Origin: JAXIHJ01 sp034189755
GTDB taxonomy: Bacteria > Planctomycetota > Phycisphaerae > SM23-33
Length of the DNA stretch: 26,462 bases
Direction: 5' to 3'
NCBI GenBank assembly: GCA_034189755.1
Contig: JAXIHJ010000112.1
Span: 1-26,462, forward strand
In this document: positions 1 through 7,606 of the stretch, piece by piece
Numbering within the stretch: position 1 is the stretch's first letter
How the letters are laid out: the number at the start of each line of letters is the position of its first letter
Translations under genes and position numbers: made by a program
The notes under the pieces: generated by a model
Database searches by the model: none
Told to the model about the DNA's origin: nothing
What the model saw: the letters and a program-made list of their open reading frames with translations, nothing else

Positions 1-219
1 TTGATCAGTTCCTACGTAACGCCCCGACCGACCTATGCCGATACGTCCGTCAAAGATGGCGATTACATCATGGGCACCGGGGCATGGTCGACTGCCACGG
101 ACCTTGTCTATGTCCTCGACATCGCGGCCCAGCGGATCAACGTGTATACCACCAATATCAACACCAACTCGGTGGAACTGGTCGCCACGACGGACTTGGA
201 AAGAGCATTCGCCAGGTAA
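1..219 (+). CDS. 3' end of an unrecognised protein (5' end outside window)
   Basis: The frame is open from base 1 to the TAA at 217-219, giving 72 visible residues. The TTG at base 1 is more likely an internal codon than a start. The visible part is rich in Thr, Asn, Val and Tyr and contains the stretch DLVYVLDIAAQRINVY followed by NTNSVELVATTDLERAF. This alternation of hydrophobic and polar residues suggests beta strands, as in the last blade of a repeat or propeller-like protein. I do not recognise a family and assign no function. It ends 46 bp before the chosen bioB start on the same strand, so the two may be co-transcribed. Confidence 0.55.
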   Translation: MISSYVTPRPTYADTSVKDGDYIMGTGAWSTATDLVYVLDIAAQRINVYTTNINTNSVELVATTDLERAFAR

Positions 220-265
220 GCACACAGACCCGACAGGGCCGTGGAGTGTTTTTCGGACTGTTGCC

Positions 266-1282
266 GTGAAAAATGCTATCGCCGAACTAGGCCGGCGAGT
301 GCTCGACGGTGAGCATCTTCGGCGTGCCGATATCCTCCGCCTCGCCCGGCAGGCGAGGCATGACCCCCACCAACTGCTGCATTGGGCCTGCCGTGTGCGC
401 CGCCATCATTTCGGCAACGCGGTGAAGCTATGTTCCATCGTCGCCGGCAAGCTGGGCGCCTGTAGCGAAGACTGTAAATGGTGCGCCCAGTCGGGCAGTC
501 GCCTGGGTTGCGAGGCCGATCAGTCGAAACGAACGTCCATGGACGATATCTCCGCCGCCGCCGGCGAGGCTGCCGCGGTTGGAGCCGGAAGCTTTGGCAT
601 TGTCAACTCCGGCCGGCGCCCCGCAGAACGCGACCTCATCGAGGTCGAAAAGGCGGCTGAGCGAATCCGCTGCGAACTAGGCTGCGGCATTCGCCTCTGC
701 GCGTCTGTGGGCGAACTGACCGTTCAGCAGGCCGGGCGACTCAAAGCCGCCGGCGTCAGCCGTTATAACCATAATCTCGAAACCTCCAGACGCATGTACG
801 GCCGGATGGTCTCCACGCATGGCTACGAGGACCGCCTGCGGACGCTGGCTGCGGTCCGAGAGGCCGGCCTGAGCCTCTGTTGCGGCGGCATCTTCGGCCT
901 GGGCGAGACCTGGGCCGACCGCGTCGAAATGGCCCTTACGCTCCGCGACCAGGTTAGGCCCGACGTCGTACCGCTGAATTTCCTGCATCCTATACCCGGT
1001 ACGGCACTGCAAGACGTTGAGCCTCCGGCGCCGATGGAAATACTGACGATCATTGCGGTCTTTCGCATGGTCCTGCCCACAGTAGACCTGAAAATCGCCG
1101 GCGGCCGAGAGGCCAATCTCAGAGACCTTCAGAGCTGGATGTTCTACGCGGGTGCCACGAGCTGCCTCATCGGAAACTATCTCACCACGTGCGGCCGACC
1201 GGCTGACGACGACCTCTGTATGATCGCCGACCTGGGATTAAACGTCGTAGCAGAACTGCCGGCCGCTGCCGCATCCCGCTGA
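266..1282 (+). CDS. bioB: Biotin synthase BioB (radical SAM)
   Basis: BioB inserts sulfur into dethiobiotin in the last step of biotin synthesis, using a SAM-cleaving [4Fe-4S] cluster and a [2Fe-2S] sulfur donor. The radical-SAM motif is GACSEDCKWCAQS, with C66, C70 and C73 from the chosen start. Further BioB signatures are YNHNLETS, GGIFGLGE, NFLHPIPGT and the C-terminal GGREANL, whose Arg is a known BioB cluster-region residue. The length of 338 aa fits the family. The frame is open upstream to base 35, but that extension is Pro/Arg/Ser-rich and overlaps the preceding gene. The GTG at 266 places the cysteine motif at the usual distance from the N-terminus. No good Shine-Dalgarno (SD) sequence lies in front of it: GGAG at 243-246 is too distant, so the exact start is uncertain. 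No other biotin genes are nearby. Confidence 0.93.
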   Translation: MKNAIAELGRRVLDGEHLRRADILRLARQARHDPHQLLHWACRVRRHHFGNAVKLCSIVAGKLGACSEDCKWCAQSGSRLGCEADQSKRTSMDDISAAAGEAAAVGAGSFGIVNSGRRPAERDLIEVEKAAERIRCELGCGIRLCASVGELTVQQAGRLKAAGVSRYNHNLETSRRMYGRMVSTHGYEDRLRTLAAVREAGLSLCCGGIFGLGETWADRVEMALTLRDQVRPDVVPLNFLHPIPGTALQDVEPPAPMEILTIIAVFRMVLPTVDLKIAGGREANLRDLQSWMFYAGATSCLIGNYLTTCGRPADDDLCMIADLGLNVVAELPAAAASR

Positions 1283-1529
1283 GCAAAAACCCCAAAATAG
1301 ATATCCCACCTGATTTTGGCCCGCTTTGGCCATGCAGCGCCACATAACATATATTATCGGACTATCGATGTGCTGGGCCTCCCAGTAGTGCTTTTTGGTA
1401 CCGTGGGCGGCGGCTTTGTATGTTTCCTGTGTGATTTTACAGCCAATTCGTGCTCTCTCTGTGCAGCGTTTTGCCGCCCCCATGCCGTCGGTTTGAGCCA
1501 CGATTGCGGACGGTCAATGGGTCGGAGTT

Positions 1530-1535
1530 TATAAT
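1530..1535 (+). promoter_or_regulatory. Isolated consensus -10 hexamer (TATAAT)
   Basis: TATAAT matches the sigma-70 -10 consensus exactly, but no good -35 box sits 16-18 bp upstream. The nearest candidate, TTGCGG at 1504-1509, is 20 bp away. It could be a weaker upstream promoter for the PEP-CTERM genes, in tandem with the one at 1582, or a chance match in AT-rich DNA. Confidence 0.25.
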
Positions 1536-1581
1536 CCGAAAAAACTTGCCCCGGAGACAAATTTTTTCCTCGGAGAATAGC

Positions 1582-1610
1582 TTGACAGATTTTGGCTTCC
1601 AGGCTAAAAT
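1582..1610 (+). promoter_or_regulatory. Sigma-70-type promoter TTGACA-N17-TAAAAT
   Basis: A perfect -35 box (TTGACA, 1582-1587) is separated by exactly 17 bp from TAAAAT (1605-1610), one base off the -10 consensus. Transcription would start near 1617, giving a leader of about 205 nt before the first PEP-CTERM gene. This is the best-scoring promoter I see in the window, and it fits the strong SD sequences of the two genes that follow. Confidence 0.72.
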
Positions 1611-1821
1611 GTTCGTATGTTGGAGGTGTGGGTCGTACCGAAACGGAGGCGGGGTACTCGAAGGGGTATCCTGCTTTGCCGGTAGGCCACACGTCCCAAG
1701 ATTAGCTGCCACTTGGTTGCTCAACCGGTGTTTTGTTGGGCGGCTGGTCGGGTTTGAGAAGTAGCATTAACGTTTCGCCTTGGTAGAAGGTAGAAGCAAG
1801 AAGAGAAAAGGAGATATGCTC

Positions 1822-3264
1822 ATGAAGGCCTCATTGCTCAATGGGGCTGTGGCTGCTGTGCTCGTAATTCTGCTTTGCTTGTGCAGCGTCGCCACCGCCG
1901 TGCCCCACGAACCGTTACCACATTCAGAATGGCGGTCTCTCAGAACGGATCACGTCAAGACCTGGTACATATTTAACGACAGCCAGCTTGACGGAATTTT
2001 GAATCCGGGCGATACCCATATTAACACGTTCGACAACTGGTGGTCGCCGGTCTCCGCCCATACGCAACACAACTATGATGACGGGCCGTACAAAAACGGT
2101 TTTAAGTACGACTCCACCACGCAGGACATGCCTTCGGGGCCGATGAACTTCGCCACGTCCACCCTGCCGGCTGGTCATCCAAACAAGCATGACTCGTCCT
2201 ACAACTACTGGCTGCCGACGGCCGAAAACGAGATGCACTTCTACATGACCTACAGCCAGTACGATAACAACAACTTTGACGGCTTCTACGACCACAGGAC
2301 GGACCTGACCCAAGACCAGAAGACGCTGCTTGAAGGACGCAACGAGGAGCGCAACGGCTGGGCGTTTGGCTGGGTGACAAACGACGTCAATAAAGACGGA
2401 AACGGCGTCCCGGTTTATGACGGCACGCCGGGCGGAAAGGTCAAGATGGACATCTACATCCGCAAGGGCAACATGGACCGGACCGTCGATTTCGGCGCCG
2501 ACGGGATGGGCCTGAGCAGGTCCAACCCGCAGATATCCATGAGCAACGACATCAGCTATCTCGCCAAGGACCTCCCGCTCGGTGACGACAACGGCCAATG
2601 GCACCCCCCCACCTGGGACGACGCCAGCGGCAGCTACAAGACCGACTCGGTCATCAACACCGCCTACAAGGCGGCCAACGGCCTGACCGACGCGGAGTTC
2701 GACACTATCGTAGCCTCGATGGAAGATTACGAGGTTGACCCCGACGCCCTCGGCGCCGGCGACGTGATCCACGGCAATCGCACGCCGTCAATCATCGAGG
2801 GTACGCTTACCGACCACAATGGCAACCCCTACGTCTACGCCGACGCCTTCCTCGAACGGTCAGATTACGTTACGAGCACCACCGACGGCGGCGTTATCGC
2901 CGGGCTGTCCGGCTGGGATGAGTACGACCCGCAGATCAACAACTGGGGCGACCAGCAGGTAATCCGCATCGACATCTCAAAGGAGTCGCTCAAGCAGGGA
3001 GACGGCGAACAGTTCGGCAACATCCAGAAGCTGGTCTTCTACGACTTCGGCTACGCCGGCGGTTCGACGCAGGTTGCGCCGCGGGCGATCGTCTTCTACG
3101 CCGACGCCGACGGCGACTTGTACTACCTGATGGATGACGGCATTACGAAGATATACTTCCCGGAAAACCGCATCTACATCGCCCGTGTCGTCCCCGAGCC
3201 GGGCACGATGATCTTGTTGGCAATGGGCGGCATCGGCCTGCTCCTGAAGCGAAAACGTAAATAA
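1822..3264 (+). CDS. Secreted PEP-CTERM protein, unknown function
   Basis: The 480-aa protein has an N-terminal signal peptide (charged start, hydrophobic run, likely cleavage after SVATA) and a C-terminal PEP-CTERM sorting tail: VPEPGT, a hydrophobic helix, then KRKRK. PEP-CTERM tails are recognised and cleaved by exosortase, normally for export to the surface or exopolysaccharide matrix; no exosortase lies here. The mature part is rich in Asp, Asn, Gly and Tyr, typical of extracellular beta-rich proteins, and I recognise no domain. The start is decided by the SD: AAGGAG at 1808-1813 is 8 bp from ATG 1822 but only 2 bp from ATG 1816. Another PEP-CTERM gene follows 49 bp downstream in the same apparent transcript. 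Confidence 0.85.
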   Translation: MKASLLNGAVAAVLVILLCLCSVATAVPHEPLPHSEWRSLRTDHVKTWYIFNDSQLDGILNPGDTHINTFDNWWSPVSAHTQHNYDDGPYKNGFKYDSTTQDMPSGPMNFATSTLPAGHPNKHDSSYNYWLPTAENEMHFYMTYSQYDNNNFDGFYDHRTDLTQDQKTLLEGRNEERNGWAFGWVTNDVNKDGNGVPVYDGTPGGKVKMDIYIRKGNMDRTVDFGADGMGLSRSNPQISMSNDISYLAKDLPLGDDNGQWHPPTWDDASGSYKTDSVINTAYKAANGLTDAEFDTIVASMEDYEVDPDALGAGDVIHGNRTPSIIEGTLTDHNGNPYVYADAFLERSDYVTSTTDGGVIAGLSGWDEYDPQINNWGDQQVIRIDISKESLKQGDGEQFGNIQKLVFYDFGYAGGSTQVAPRAIVFYADADGDLYYLMDDGITKIYFPENRIYIARVVPEPGTMILLAMGGIGLLLKRKRK

Positions 3265-3313
3265 GAGAAGCTCAAGACTATTATTGTAGAGGGAGGAAAA
3301 AGGAGAAATTATA

Positions 3314-4060
3314 ATGTTGAGGCTCAGTATGCTCAGAAACGGGCTCGTTGTGGCAGTCGTGCTCGCCTTGTTCTGCGTGGCGCCTGCCCGGGCTGCGGTA
3401 GTCAACCTGATAACCGAAGGCTCCTCCGGCACGTTGAACGGGGCTACCTTCCAGCAGTTCGACCCCGCCAAGTCCACGGGAACCGGCGTGATTGACTCTT
3501 TCCTGAGAGTCCAGAAAAACAACTTCGAAAAAGGCTACAACACAGACAGCGGCACACTCGAGTTTGACGAAAAGGGTGGCGGCTTTACCCATTCGATCCA
3601 GCTCGGCAGTATTCCCACGGTAACGCTCGGCGGTATTGTGTACCGTGAATTCCTGCTGGACATCAATGAGAGTTCCGGCGGCGGCAACAATATTCTCTCC
3701 CTGGACGCCCTGAAAATTCACATTGAAGACACCGGCAACCTAAGTGGCTATCCCGGCGTGTTCAGCGCGGCTGTTTACGACATGGACGCAGGGGGCGATA
3801 ACTACGTGAAGCTGGACGCCAATCTGTCAAGCGGCAGCGGCGACGGCGACATGCTGGCCTTCATTCCCAGCAGCCTTTTCGGCAGCGACCAAAGCAAGTA
3901 CGTGTACCTGTACTGCGAGTTCGGCGACAACTACGATTCCGATGGCGGCTTTGAAGAATGGGCCATTGGTGTCGGCGGCCCCGTCCTGCCCGAGCCGGGC
4001 ACGATGGTCCTGCTGGCGTCCGGCGGCGTCGGCCTGCTGCTGAGGCGAAGACGCAGCTAA
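3314..4060 (+). CDS. Secreted PEP-CTERM protein, unknown function
   Basis: This 248-aa protein starts with a signal peptide (hydrophobic run at about residues 10-25, likely cleavage after APARA) and ends with LPEPGTMVLLASGGVGLLLRRRRS, a PEP-CTERM tail nearly identical in layout to that of the gene before it. The mature part is Gly/Ser/Asp-rich and predicted to be mostly beta, with features such as DAGGDNYVKLDANLSSGSGD. Function is unknown; a role at the cell surface or in matrix is inferred from the sorting signal only. AGGAG at 3301-3305 is 8 bp from the ATG. Apart from the tail, the two neighbouring proteins do not look alike, so they are probably partners rather than recent duplicates. Confidence 0.85.
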   Translation: MLRLSMLRNGLVVAVVLALFCVAPARAAVVNLITEGSSGTLNGATFQQFDPAKSTGTGVIDSFLRVQKNNFEKGYNTDSGTLEFDEKGGGFTHSIQLGSIPTVTLGGIVYREFLLDINESSGGGNNILSLDALKIHIEDTGNLSGYPGVFSAAVYDMDAGGDNYVKLDANLSSGSGDGDMLAFIPSSLFGSDQSKYVYLYCEFGDNYDSDGGFEEWAIGVGGPVLPEPGTMVLLASGGVGLLLRRRRS

Positions 4061-4094
4061 CACACGCTGGCCGTACCCAATTTTGATTTCAACA

Positions 4095-4140
4095 CAGCCT
4101 GCCGAGGCCTTAAACAACTCTCGGCGGGCTGTTTTGTTGT
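4095..4140 (+). terminator. Intrinsic terminator after the PEP-CTERM genes
   Basis: A 12-bp stem pairs 4095-4106 with 4120-4131 (CAGCCTGCCGAG with CTCGGCGGGCTG, one G-U pair) around a 13-nt loop. It is followed by TTTTGTTGTT. It sits between the convergent PEP-CTERM and rhaB genes. The T-run is on the plus-strand side, so it mainly serves the PEP-CTERM transcript; the opposite side lacks a clear T-run. Confidence 0.85.
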
Positions 4141-4167
4141 TCGCCCCCCCCTGCCGGCCGGAAGGCC

Positions 4168-5643
4168 TCATCGTTCTTCCGTGAGCCGGCGGTACTGCAT
4201 CCGCTTCTGCCGCCATACGTCTTGATCAGCCGGCTGGTAGACGGACATCTTGCAGGACTGTCGCACCACCTGTCGGATATCGTCGGGGCTTTTCAGGATT
4301 CCCACCGCCAGGGCCTGGCTAAGCGCGTTGCCGAGGGCCGTGCACTGATCGGCCCCGGCGCGGACCTCCACGCCGCAGGCGTCGGCCGTGAGCTGGCAGA
4401 GCAGCTTGTTGTTGATGCCGCCGCCGACCATGTAAACCGTCCCGGCCCGCCGGCCTGTCAGCTCGGCCAGTGCGTCCAGCCGGCGATCATATTCCAGAGC
4501 CAGGCTCTCCAGCACGCAACGGACCAGCTCGCCCCGGCCGGCCGGAGCAGTCTGGCCGCTGTCGCTGATGAGCTTCAGCAGCGCCGCTTCCATGTCCGGC
4601 GGGACCATAAGCGAATCGTCCGCCGCATCAACCAGGCAGTCGGTCTTGGCGCGGTCGGCCTCGGCCGTCATGCGAACATAGTCCCAGCCGTCCTGGGGCG
4701 AATCCCACTTCTTGCGAAGCTGCTGCACCAGCCAAAGCCCGTAAATGTTCCGCGCCAGGTACCACCCGCCTACCGTGTATTCGTTGGTGAAGCCCAGTTG
4801 GAGACATTGCGGCGTGATGACGGGCCGGCTGACAAGCTCACCGAGCACGCTCCACGTTCCGCAACTGATAAAAGCCCAGTTCTCGCCCTCGCCGGGCACT
4901 GCCGCCACAGCCGCCGACGTGTCGTGCCCGCATGATGCGATAACCGGCACGTCGCCCAGGCCGGTCGCGTCGCGAACCTCCGCGGTCAGCTTGCCCAGCA
5001 CAGTCGCCGGCGGGATCAGCGGCGGGAACATCTTCCGCGGCAGGCTGAATCGTTCCATGATGTCTTCAGCCCAGGTGCAGTCCGTTGCCAGAAGGTCCGA
5101 CGTGTTGATGATCGAAAGCTCGCATGCAGCCCGGCCCGTCAGGAAGTAGAGCAGCAGGTCCGGCATGTTCAGGAACATCTCGGCGGCGGCCAAGGCCGGC
5201 GAGCCGTCGCGCTGCATCGAGAGCAATTGGAACAGCGAGTTGATCGGCCACGGCTCGTATCCGGTCCGCTCGAAGATTTTCGCACGGGACATGATCGGAT
5301 CGGAGTAGGCGTAGATATTTTCCGTCCGCCCGTCGCGGTAATGCACGGGGTTTCCGAGCAGTTCGCCGTCTGCGGTGAGCAGGCCGAAGTCCAAGCCCCA
5401 TGTATCCACGCCGATGCCGGAAAGCTTCACGCTCCGCTCGGCGCAGGTCCGCATCGCTGCCAGGACCTCTGCAAACAGCGCCGGCAAGTCCCAGTACAGC
5501 GTCCCGGCCATTCGCACCGGGCGGTTGGCGAAGCGGTGGATTTCTTCCATGGCCGCCCTGTCGTCGGCGAGCGTTACCAGTTCGCCTCGGCCGCTCTCGG
5601 CCCCAAGGTCCAACGCCAGAAAATGATGTGCCGTCTTCGCCAT
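4168..5643 (-). CDS. rhaB: L-rhamnulokinase-like FGGY sugar kinase
   Basis: RhaB phosphorylates L-rhamnulose to L-rhamnulose-1-phosphate in rhamnose catabolism. The 491-aa protein has the two-lobed FGGY kinase layout: N-terminal phosphate-binding loop LALDLGAESGRGEL (about 9-22), GVDTWGLDFGLL (78-89), the catalytic-base region CGHDTSAAV (Asp241) and the C-terminal nucleotide-binding motif VYMVGGGINNKLLCQ. The DLGAESGR and GVDTWGVDFGLL-type motifs are characteristic of rhamnulokinases rather than glycerol or xylulose kinases. GGAGAG lies just upstream of the ATG. It is the last gene of a minus-strand operon, 13 bp after rluB. The rest of the rhamnose pathway (isomerase, aldolase) is absent, but a GH78 rhamnosidase-like gene lies about 17 kb away. 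A related deoxy-sugar substrate such as fuculose cannot be excluded. Confidence 0.88.
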   Translation of the reverse strand: MAKTAHHFLALDLGAESGRGELVTLADDRAAMEEIHRFANRPVRMAGTLYWDLPALFAEVLAAMRTCAERSVKLSGIGVDTWGLDFGLLTADGELLGNPVHYRDGRTENIYAYSDPIMSRAKIFERTGYEPWPINSLFQLLSMQRDGSPALAAAEMFLNMPDLLLYFLTGRAACELSIINTSDLLATDCTWAEDIMERFSLPRKMFPPLIPPATVLGKLTAEVRDATGLGDVPVIASCGHDTSAAVAAVPGEGENWAFISCGTWSVLGELVSRPVITPQCLQLGFTNEYTVGGWYLARNIYGLWLVQQLRKKWDSPQDGWDYVRMTAEADRAKTDCLVDAADDSLMVPPDMEAALLKLISDSGQTAPAGRGELVRCVLESLALEYDRRLDALAELTGRRAGTVYMVGGGINNKLLCQLTADACGVEVRAGADQCTALGNALSQALAVGILKSPDDIRQVVRQSCKMSVYQPADQDVWRQKRMQYRRLTEER

Positions 5644-5656
5644 TGTCTCTCCTGCC

Positions 5657-6400
5657 TTAAACGGTCTTTGACTCTCGCCCGCTGCGCCGCAGCCTGGCGA
5701 CCTCAGCCGGTCTCAACATGCGGAAGTTTCCGACCTTCAGGCCACGGTCGGTAATCGGCCCGATAGCCGTTCGTTTCAGGCGCCGGACCTTGTGTCCCAG
5801 CCGGGCCAGGATACGGCGAATTTCACGGTTCCGGCCTTCGGCAAGCCTGATTCCCAACAGGCTCTGTTTCGCGCCCCTACGAAGCACTTTTACACCGGCC
5901 GGCTGCGTGCGCCGCCCGTCGAGGTGGACGCCGCTTTTCAGGCGGGCGATTTCCTTCTCGCCCGGTTGCCCGTCCACCTGCGCAACGTACGTTTTGACAA
6001 CGCCGTACCGCGGGTGCGTCAGATACTGCGTCAGCTCACCGTCGTTGGTGAGTATAATCAGGCCGGTGCTGTCGGCGTCCAGCCGGCCTACACAATAGAC
6101 GCGGCGATTCTTTACGCCGGGAACAAGGTCCACAGCCTTTGGTCGGCCTTCGGGGTCGTGCTGTGTGCAAACTACGCCGCGAGGCTTGTTCAACAGGAAG
6201 TAAACCCGTTGGGCCGGCCGCTTGCGCACCGGTCGGCCGTCTGTAAAAATGTCGTCATTCTCGACGTCCACCAGGCACGGCAGGTCGGTTACGAGTTCGC
6301 CGTTGACGGTAACTCGCCCGTCGAGGACCATCTGCTCGGCGGCCCGCCGTGAGGCTAAGCCCGCCGCGGAAAGCACCTTTTGTATGCGAACCTTTTTCAT
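5657..6400 (-). CDS. rluB: 23S rRNA pseudouridine synthase, RluB/RsuA family
   Basis: Enzymes of this family isomerise a specific uridine in rRNA to pseudouridine. The 247-aa protein has an N-terminal S4 RNA-binding domain (residues 3-60, with LSAAGLASRRAAEQMVLDGRV) and a catalytic domain with YFLLNKPRGVVCT, VGRLDADSTGLIILTND (catalytic Asp108 in RLD) and RNREIRRILARLGHKVRRLKR near the C-terminus. These place it in the RsuA/RluB/E/F group. RluB (23S) is the usual assignment for a single copy outside proteobacteria, but the target base cannot be read from the sequence. The start codon lies 3 bp after the manA stop codon, implying translational coupling, and rhaB follows after 13 bp. Confidence 0.9.
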   Translation of the reverse strand: MKKVRIQKVLSAAGLASRRAAEQMVLDGRVTVNGELVTDLPCLVDVENDDIFTDGRPVRKRPAQRVYFLLNKPRGVVCTQHDPEGRPKAVDLVPGVKNRRVYCVGRLDADSTGLIILTNDGELTQYLTHPRYGVVKTYVAQVDGQPGEKEIARLKSGVHLDGRRTQPAGVKVLRRGAKQSLLGIRLAEGRNREIRRILARLGHKVRRLKRTAIGPITDRGLKVGNFRMLRPAEVARLRRSGRESKTV

Positions 6401-6403
6401 GTT

Positions 6404-7366
6404 TTAGCTTTCAGCTAACGTAATCTCCAGCCAGGTGCAATCCCCGCAGGCGAGAATCGTCGGTGCGTCCAGACCGGCCGGCAGGAGCACGGTATCACCA
6501 GCCCGTACCCGCACGACCGGTTCGACCGCCCCACCGTGCGAGACCTTCGCGTCGCCGGCCAGAAACATCATCGCGGCGCATCGGCCTTTCGGTTCGCCAG
6601 TCGCCTGACCGGCTTCGAGCGATCGCCTGGTGACGGTGAAGAACTCCGTCACCAGAAGCGTCTCGCCCATTGCGCCGGGCGCGGTATCGTCGGCCGGTGT
6701 GAAGTGGATGCACTGCATGGAACGCTCGACGTGAATCTCCCGCCCCCTGCCCCAATCGGTAACGCGATAGGTGGTATCCGATGGCGTTTGCACCTCCGCC
6801 ACCACCACGCCGGCGCCCAGGGCGTGAACGGTGCCGGCCGGCAGGTAATGAAAGTCCCCTGCCGCAACGTCGATACGCTGCACGAGGCGTTTTATCGCTT
6901 CGGCGTCGTCGGCCTCGATTGCCTCGGCGAACTGCTTGCGGCCAACGCCGGGCTGAACGCCCTTGTAGATAAAACCGCCGCGGCTTTCCAATATGTACCA
7001 GCACTCGGTTTTCGGCGCCGCGCCGGCGCCGATGGCGGCGACCTGCTCGGCATCGGGATGGACCTGGAGCGAGAGTATGTCGTTGGCGTCCAGCAGCTTC
7101 AGCAGCAGCGGGAACCGGCCGTCCGGCATGGCTACTGCCCCGCCGAGCAGGCCGCCGCCCCACTGCCGCATCAGCTCGGTGAGCGTTTTGCCCGCTTCAG
7201 GCCCGTTCGCCACGATGCCGGCGTCTTCCTTAAGGTCGGCCAGCTCCCAGCTCTCGCCGATCTTCTTACCCGGCGGTAGCGCCCGGCTGAACAATCGCTC
7301 GAGGTTGCGCCCGCCCCAGATCTTCTCCTTGTAGACGGGCTTGAACTTTAGAGGGTATTGGTTCAT
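6404..7366 (-). CDS. manA: Mannose-6-phosphate isomerase, class I (short form)
   Basis: ManA interconverts fructose-6-phosphate and mannose-6-phosphate, feeding or draining GDP-mannose synthesis. The 320-aa length matches the short form best known from Firmicutes. The N-terminal motif FKPVYKEKIWGGRNL is typical. Zinc ligands are visible as Q101 and H103 in LSLQVHPD, E121 in KTECWYILE and H181 in PAGTVHALG. The conserved arginine region EVQTPSDTTYRVTDWGR follows. It is the first gene of the manA-rluB-rhaB operon and is divergent from manC, whose product uses mannose-1-phosphate, so the pair fits GDP-mannose supply. A phosphomannomutase linking the two steps is not in the window. Confidence 0.93.
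   Translation of the reverse strand: MNQYPLKFKPVYKEKIWGGRNLERLFSRALPPGKKIGESWELADLKEDAGIVANGPEAGKTLTELMRQWGGGLLGGAVAMPDGRFPLLLKLLDANDILSLQVHPDAEQVAAIGAGAAPKTECWYILESRGGFIYKGVQPGVGRKQFAEAIEADDAEAIKRLVQRIDVAAGDFHYLPAGTVHALGAGVVVAEVQTPSDTTYRVTDWGRGREIHVERSMQCIHFTPADDTAPGAMGETLLVTEFFTVTRRSLEAGQATGEPKGRCAAMMFLAGDAKVSHGGAVEPVVRVRAGDTVLLPAGLDAPTILACGDCTWLEITLAES
6406..6417. repeat. Copy 1 of a 12-bp intergenic repeat AGCTTTCAGCTA
   Basis: AGCTTTCAGCTA recurs exactly at 7563-7574, in front of manC. This copy overlaps the manA stop codon and extends into its last codons, just before rluB. Two copies of 12 bp inside 1.2 kb could be chance or remnants of a dispersed intergenic repeat. Confidence 0.3.
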
Positions 7367-7513
7367 CGATACACCTTACCTGCCGCCGAAAGTCGCTCTG
7401 GGGGATTTTAATTTCACGGCGTGGCTTTCGCCAGCAGGAACTGCGCCCAATTGCATCTGCTGCCGCAGGTCGGCAGGGATCAAGAAGCCGCGAACGGCGG
7501 ATAGTTCTTTAGT

Positions 7514-7540
7514 GCAAATACCCATTTGCGCCGATATAGT
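7514..7540 (+). promoter_or_regulatory. Palindrome GCAAAT-N4-ATTTGC and -10-like TATAGT before manC
   Basis: In the 240-bp divergent region between manA and manC, GCAAAT (7514-7519) and ATTTGC (7524-7529) form a perfect 6-bp inverted repeat with a 4-bp spacer. TATAGT (7535-7540) is a plausible -10 box. The palindrome covers the place where a -35 box would lie, which itself matches consensus poorly. This geometry suits a regulator-binding site controlling manC and perhaps manA. No regulator gene is nearby, so this is an inference from position and symmetry. Confidence 0.4.
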
Positions 7541-7562
7541 TGGTGGTTCTTAAGAATCAAGA

Positions 7563-7574
7563 AGCTTTCAGCTA
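7563..7574. repeat. Copy 2 of the 12-bp repeat AGCTTTCAGCTA
   Basis: Exact second copy of the sequence at 6406-6417, located in the manC leader 33 bp before its start codon. Confidence 0.3.
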
Positions 7575-7606
7575 TCGGCTAAAGGTTTATTACTGGAGAC
7601 AAGCCA

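Larger units (their letters stand above)
1283..1821 (+). other. 539-bp non-coding stretch and 5' leader of the PEP-CTERM genes
   Basis: No convincing gene is present: the short open frames have no recognisable domain, no ribosome-binding site and biased composition. The stretch is AT-richer than its surroundings. It holds a perfect TATAAT hexamer at 1530-1535, a strong promoter at 1582-1610 and then roughly 205 nt of untranslated leader before the ATG at 1822. Just after bioB, CCAAAAT (1292-1298) can pair with ATTTTGG (1313-1319), but no T-run follows, so I do not call it a terminator. I recognise no known riboswitch in the leader. Confidence 0.7.

Noticed and set aside
35..265. N-terminal extension of the bioB frame back to base 35
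   Set aside because: It overlaps the preceding coding frame, is Pro/Arg/Ser-rich and lacks any BioB homology; the cysteine motif is at normal distance from GTG 266.
1292..1319. CCAAAAT/ATTTTGG inverted repeat after bioB as a terminator
   Set aside because: Stem is only 7 bp and AT-rich, the loop is 14 nt, and no T-run follows.
1316..1764. Several short open frames between bioB and the PEP-CTERM genes
   Set aside because: No SD, no domain, Cys/Arg-rich random-looking composition, and they overlap the promoter at 1582-1610.
1924..2772. 282-aa open frame antisense to the first PEP-CTERM gene
   Set aside because: Val/Arg-rich mirror frame of a well-supported gene; no start signal or recognisable motif.
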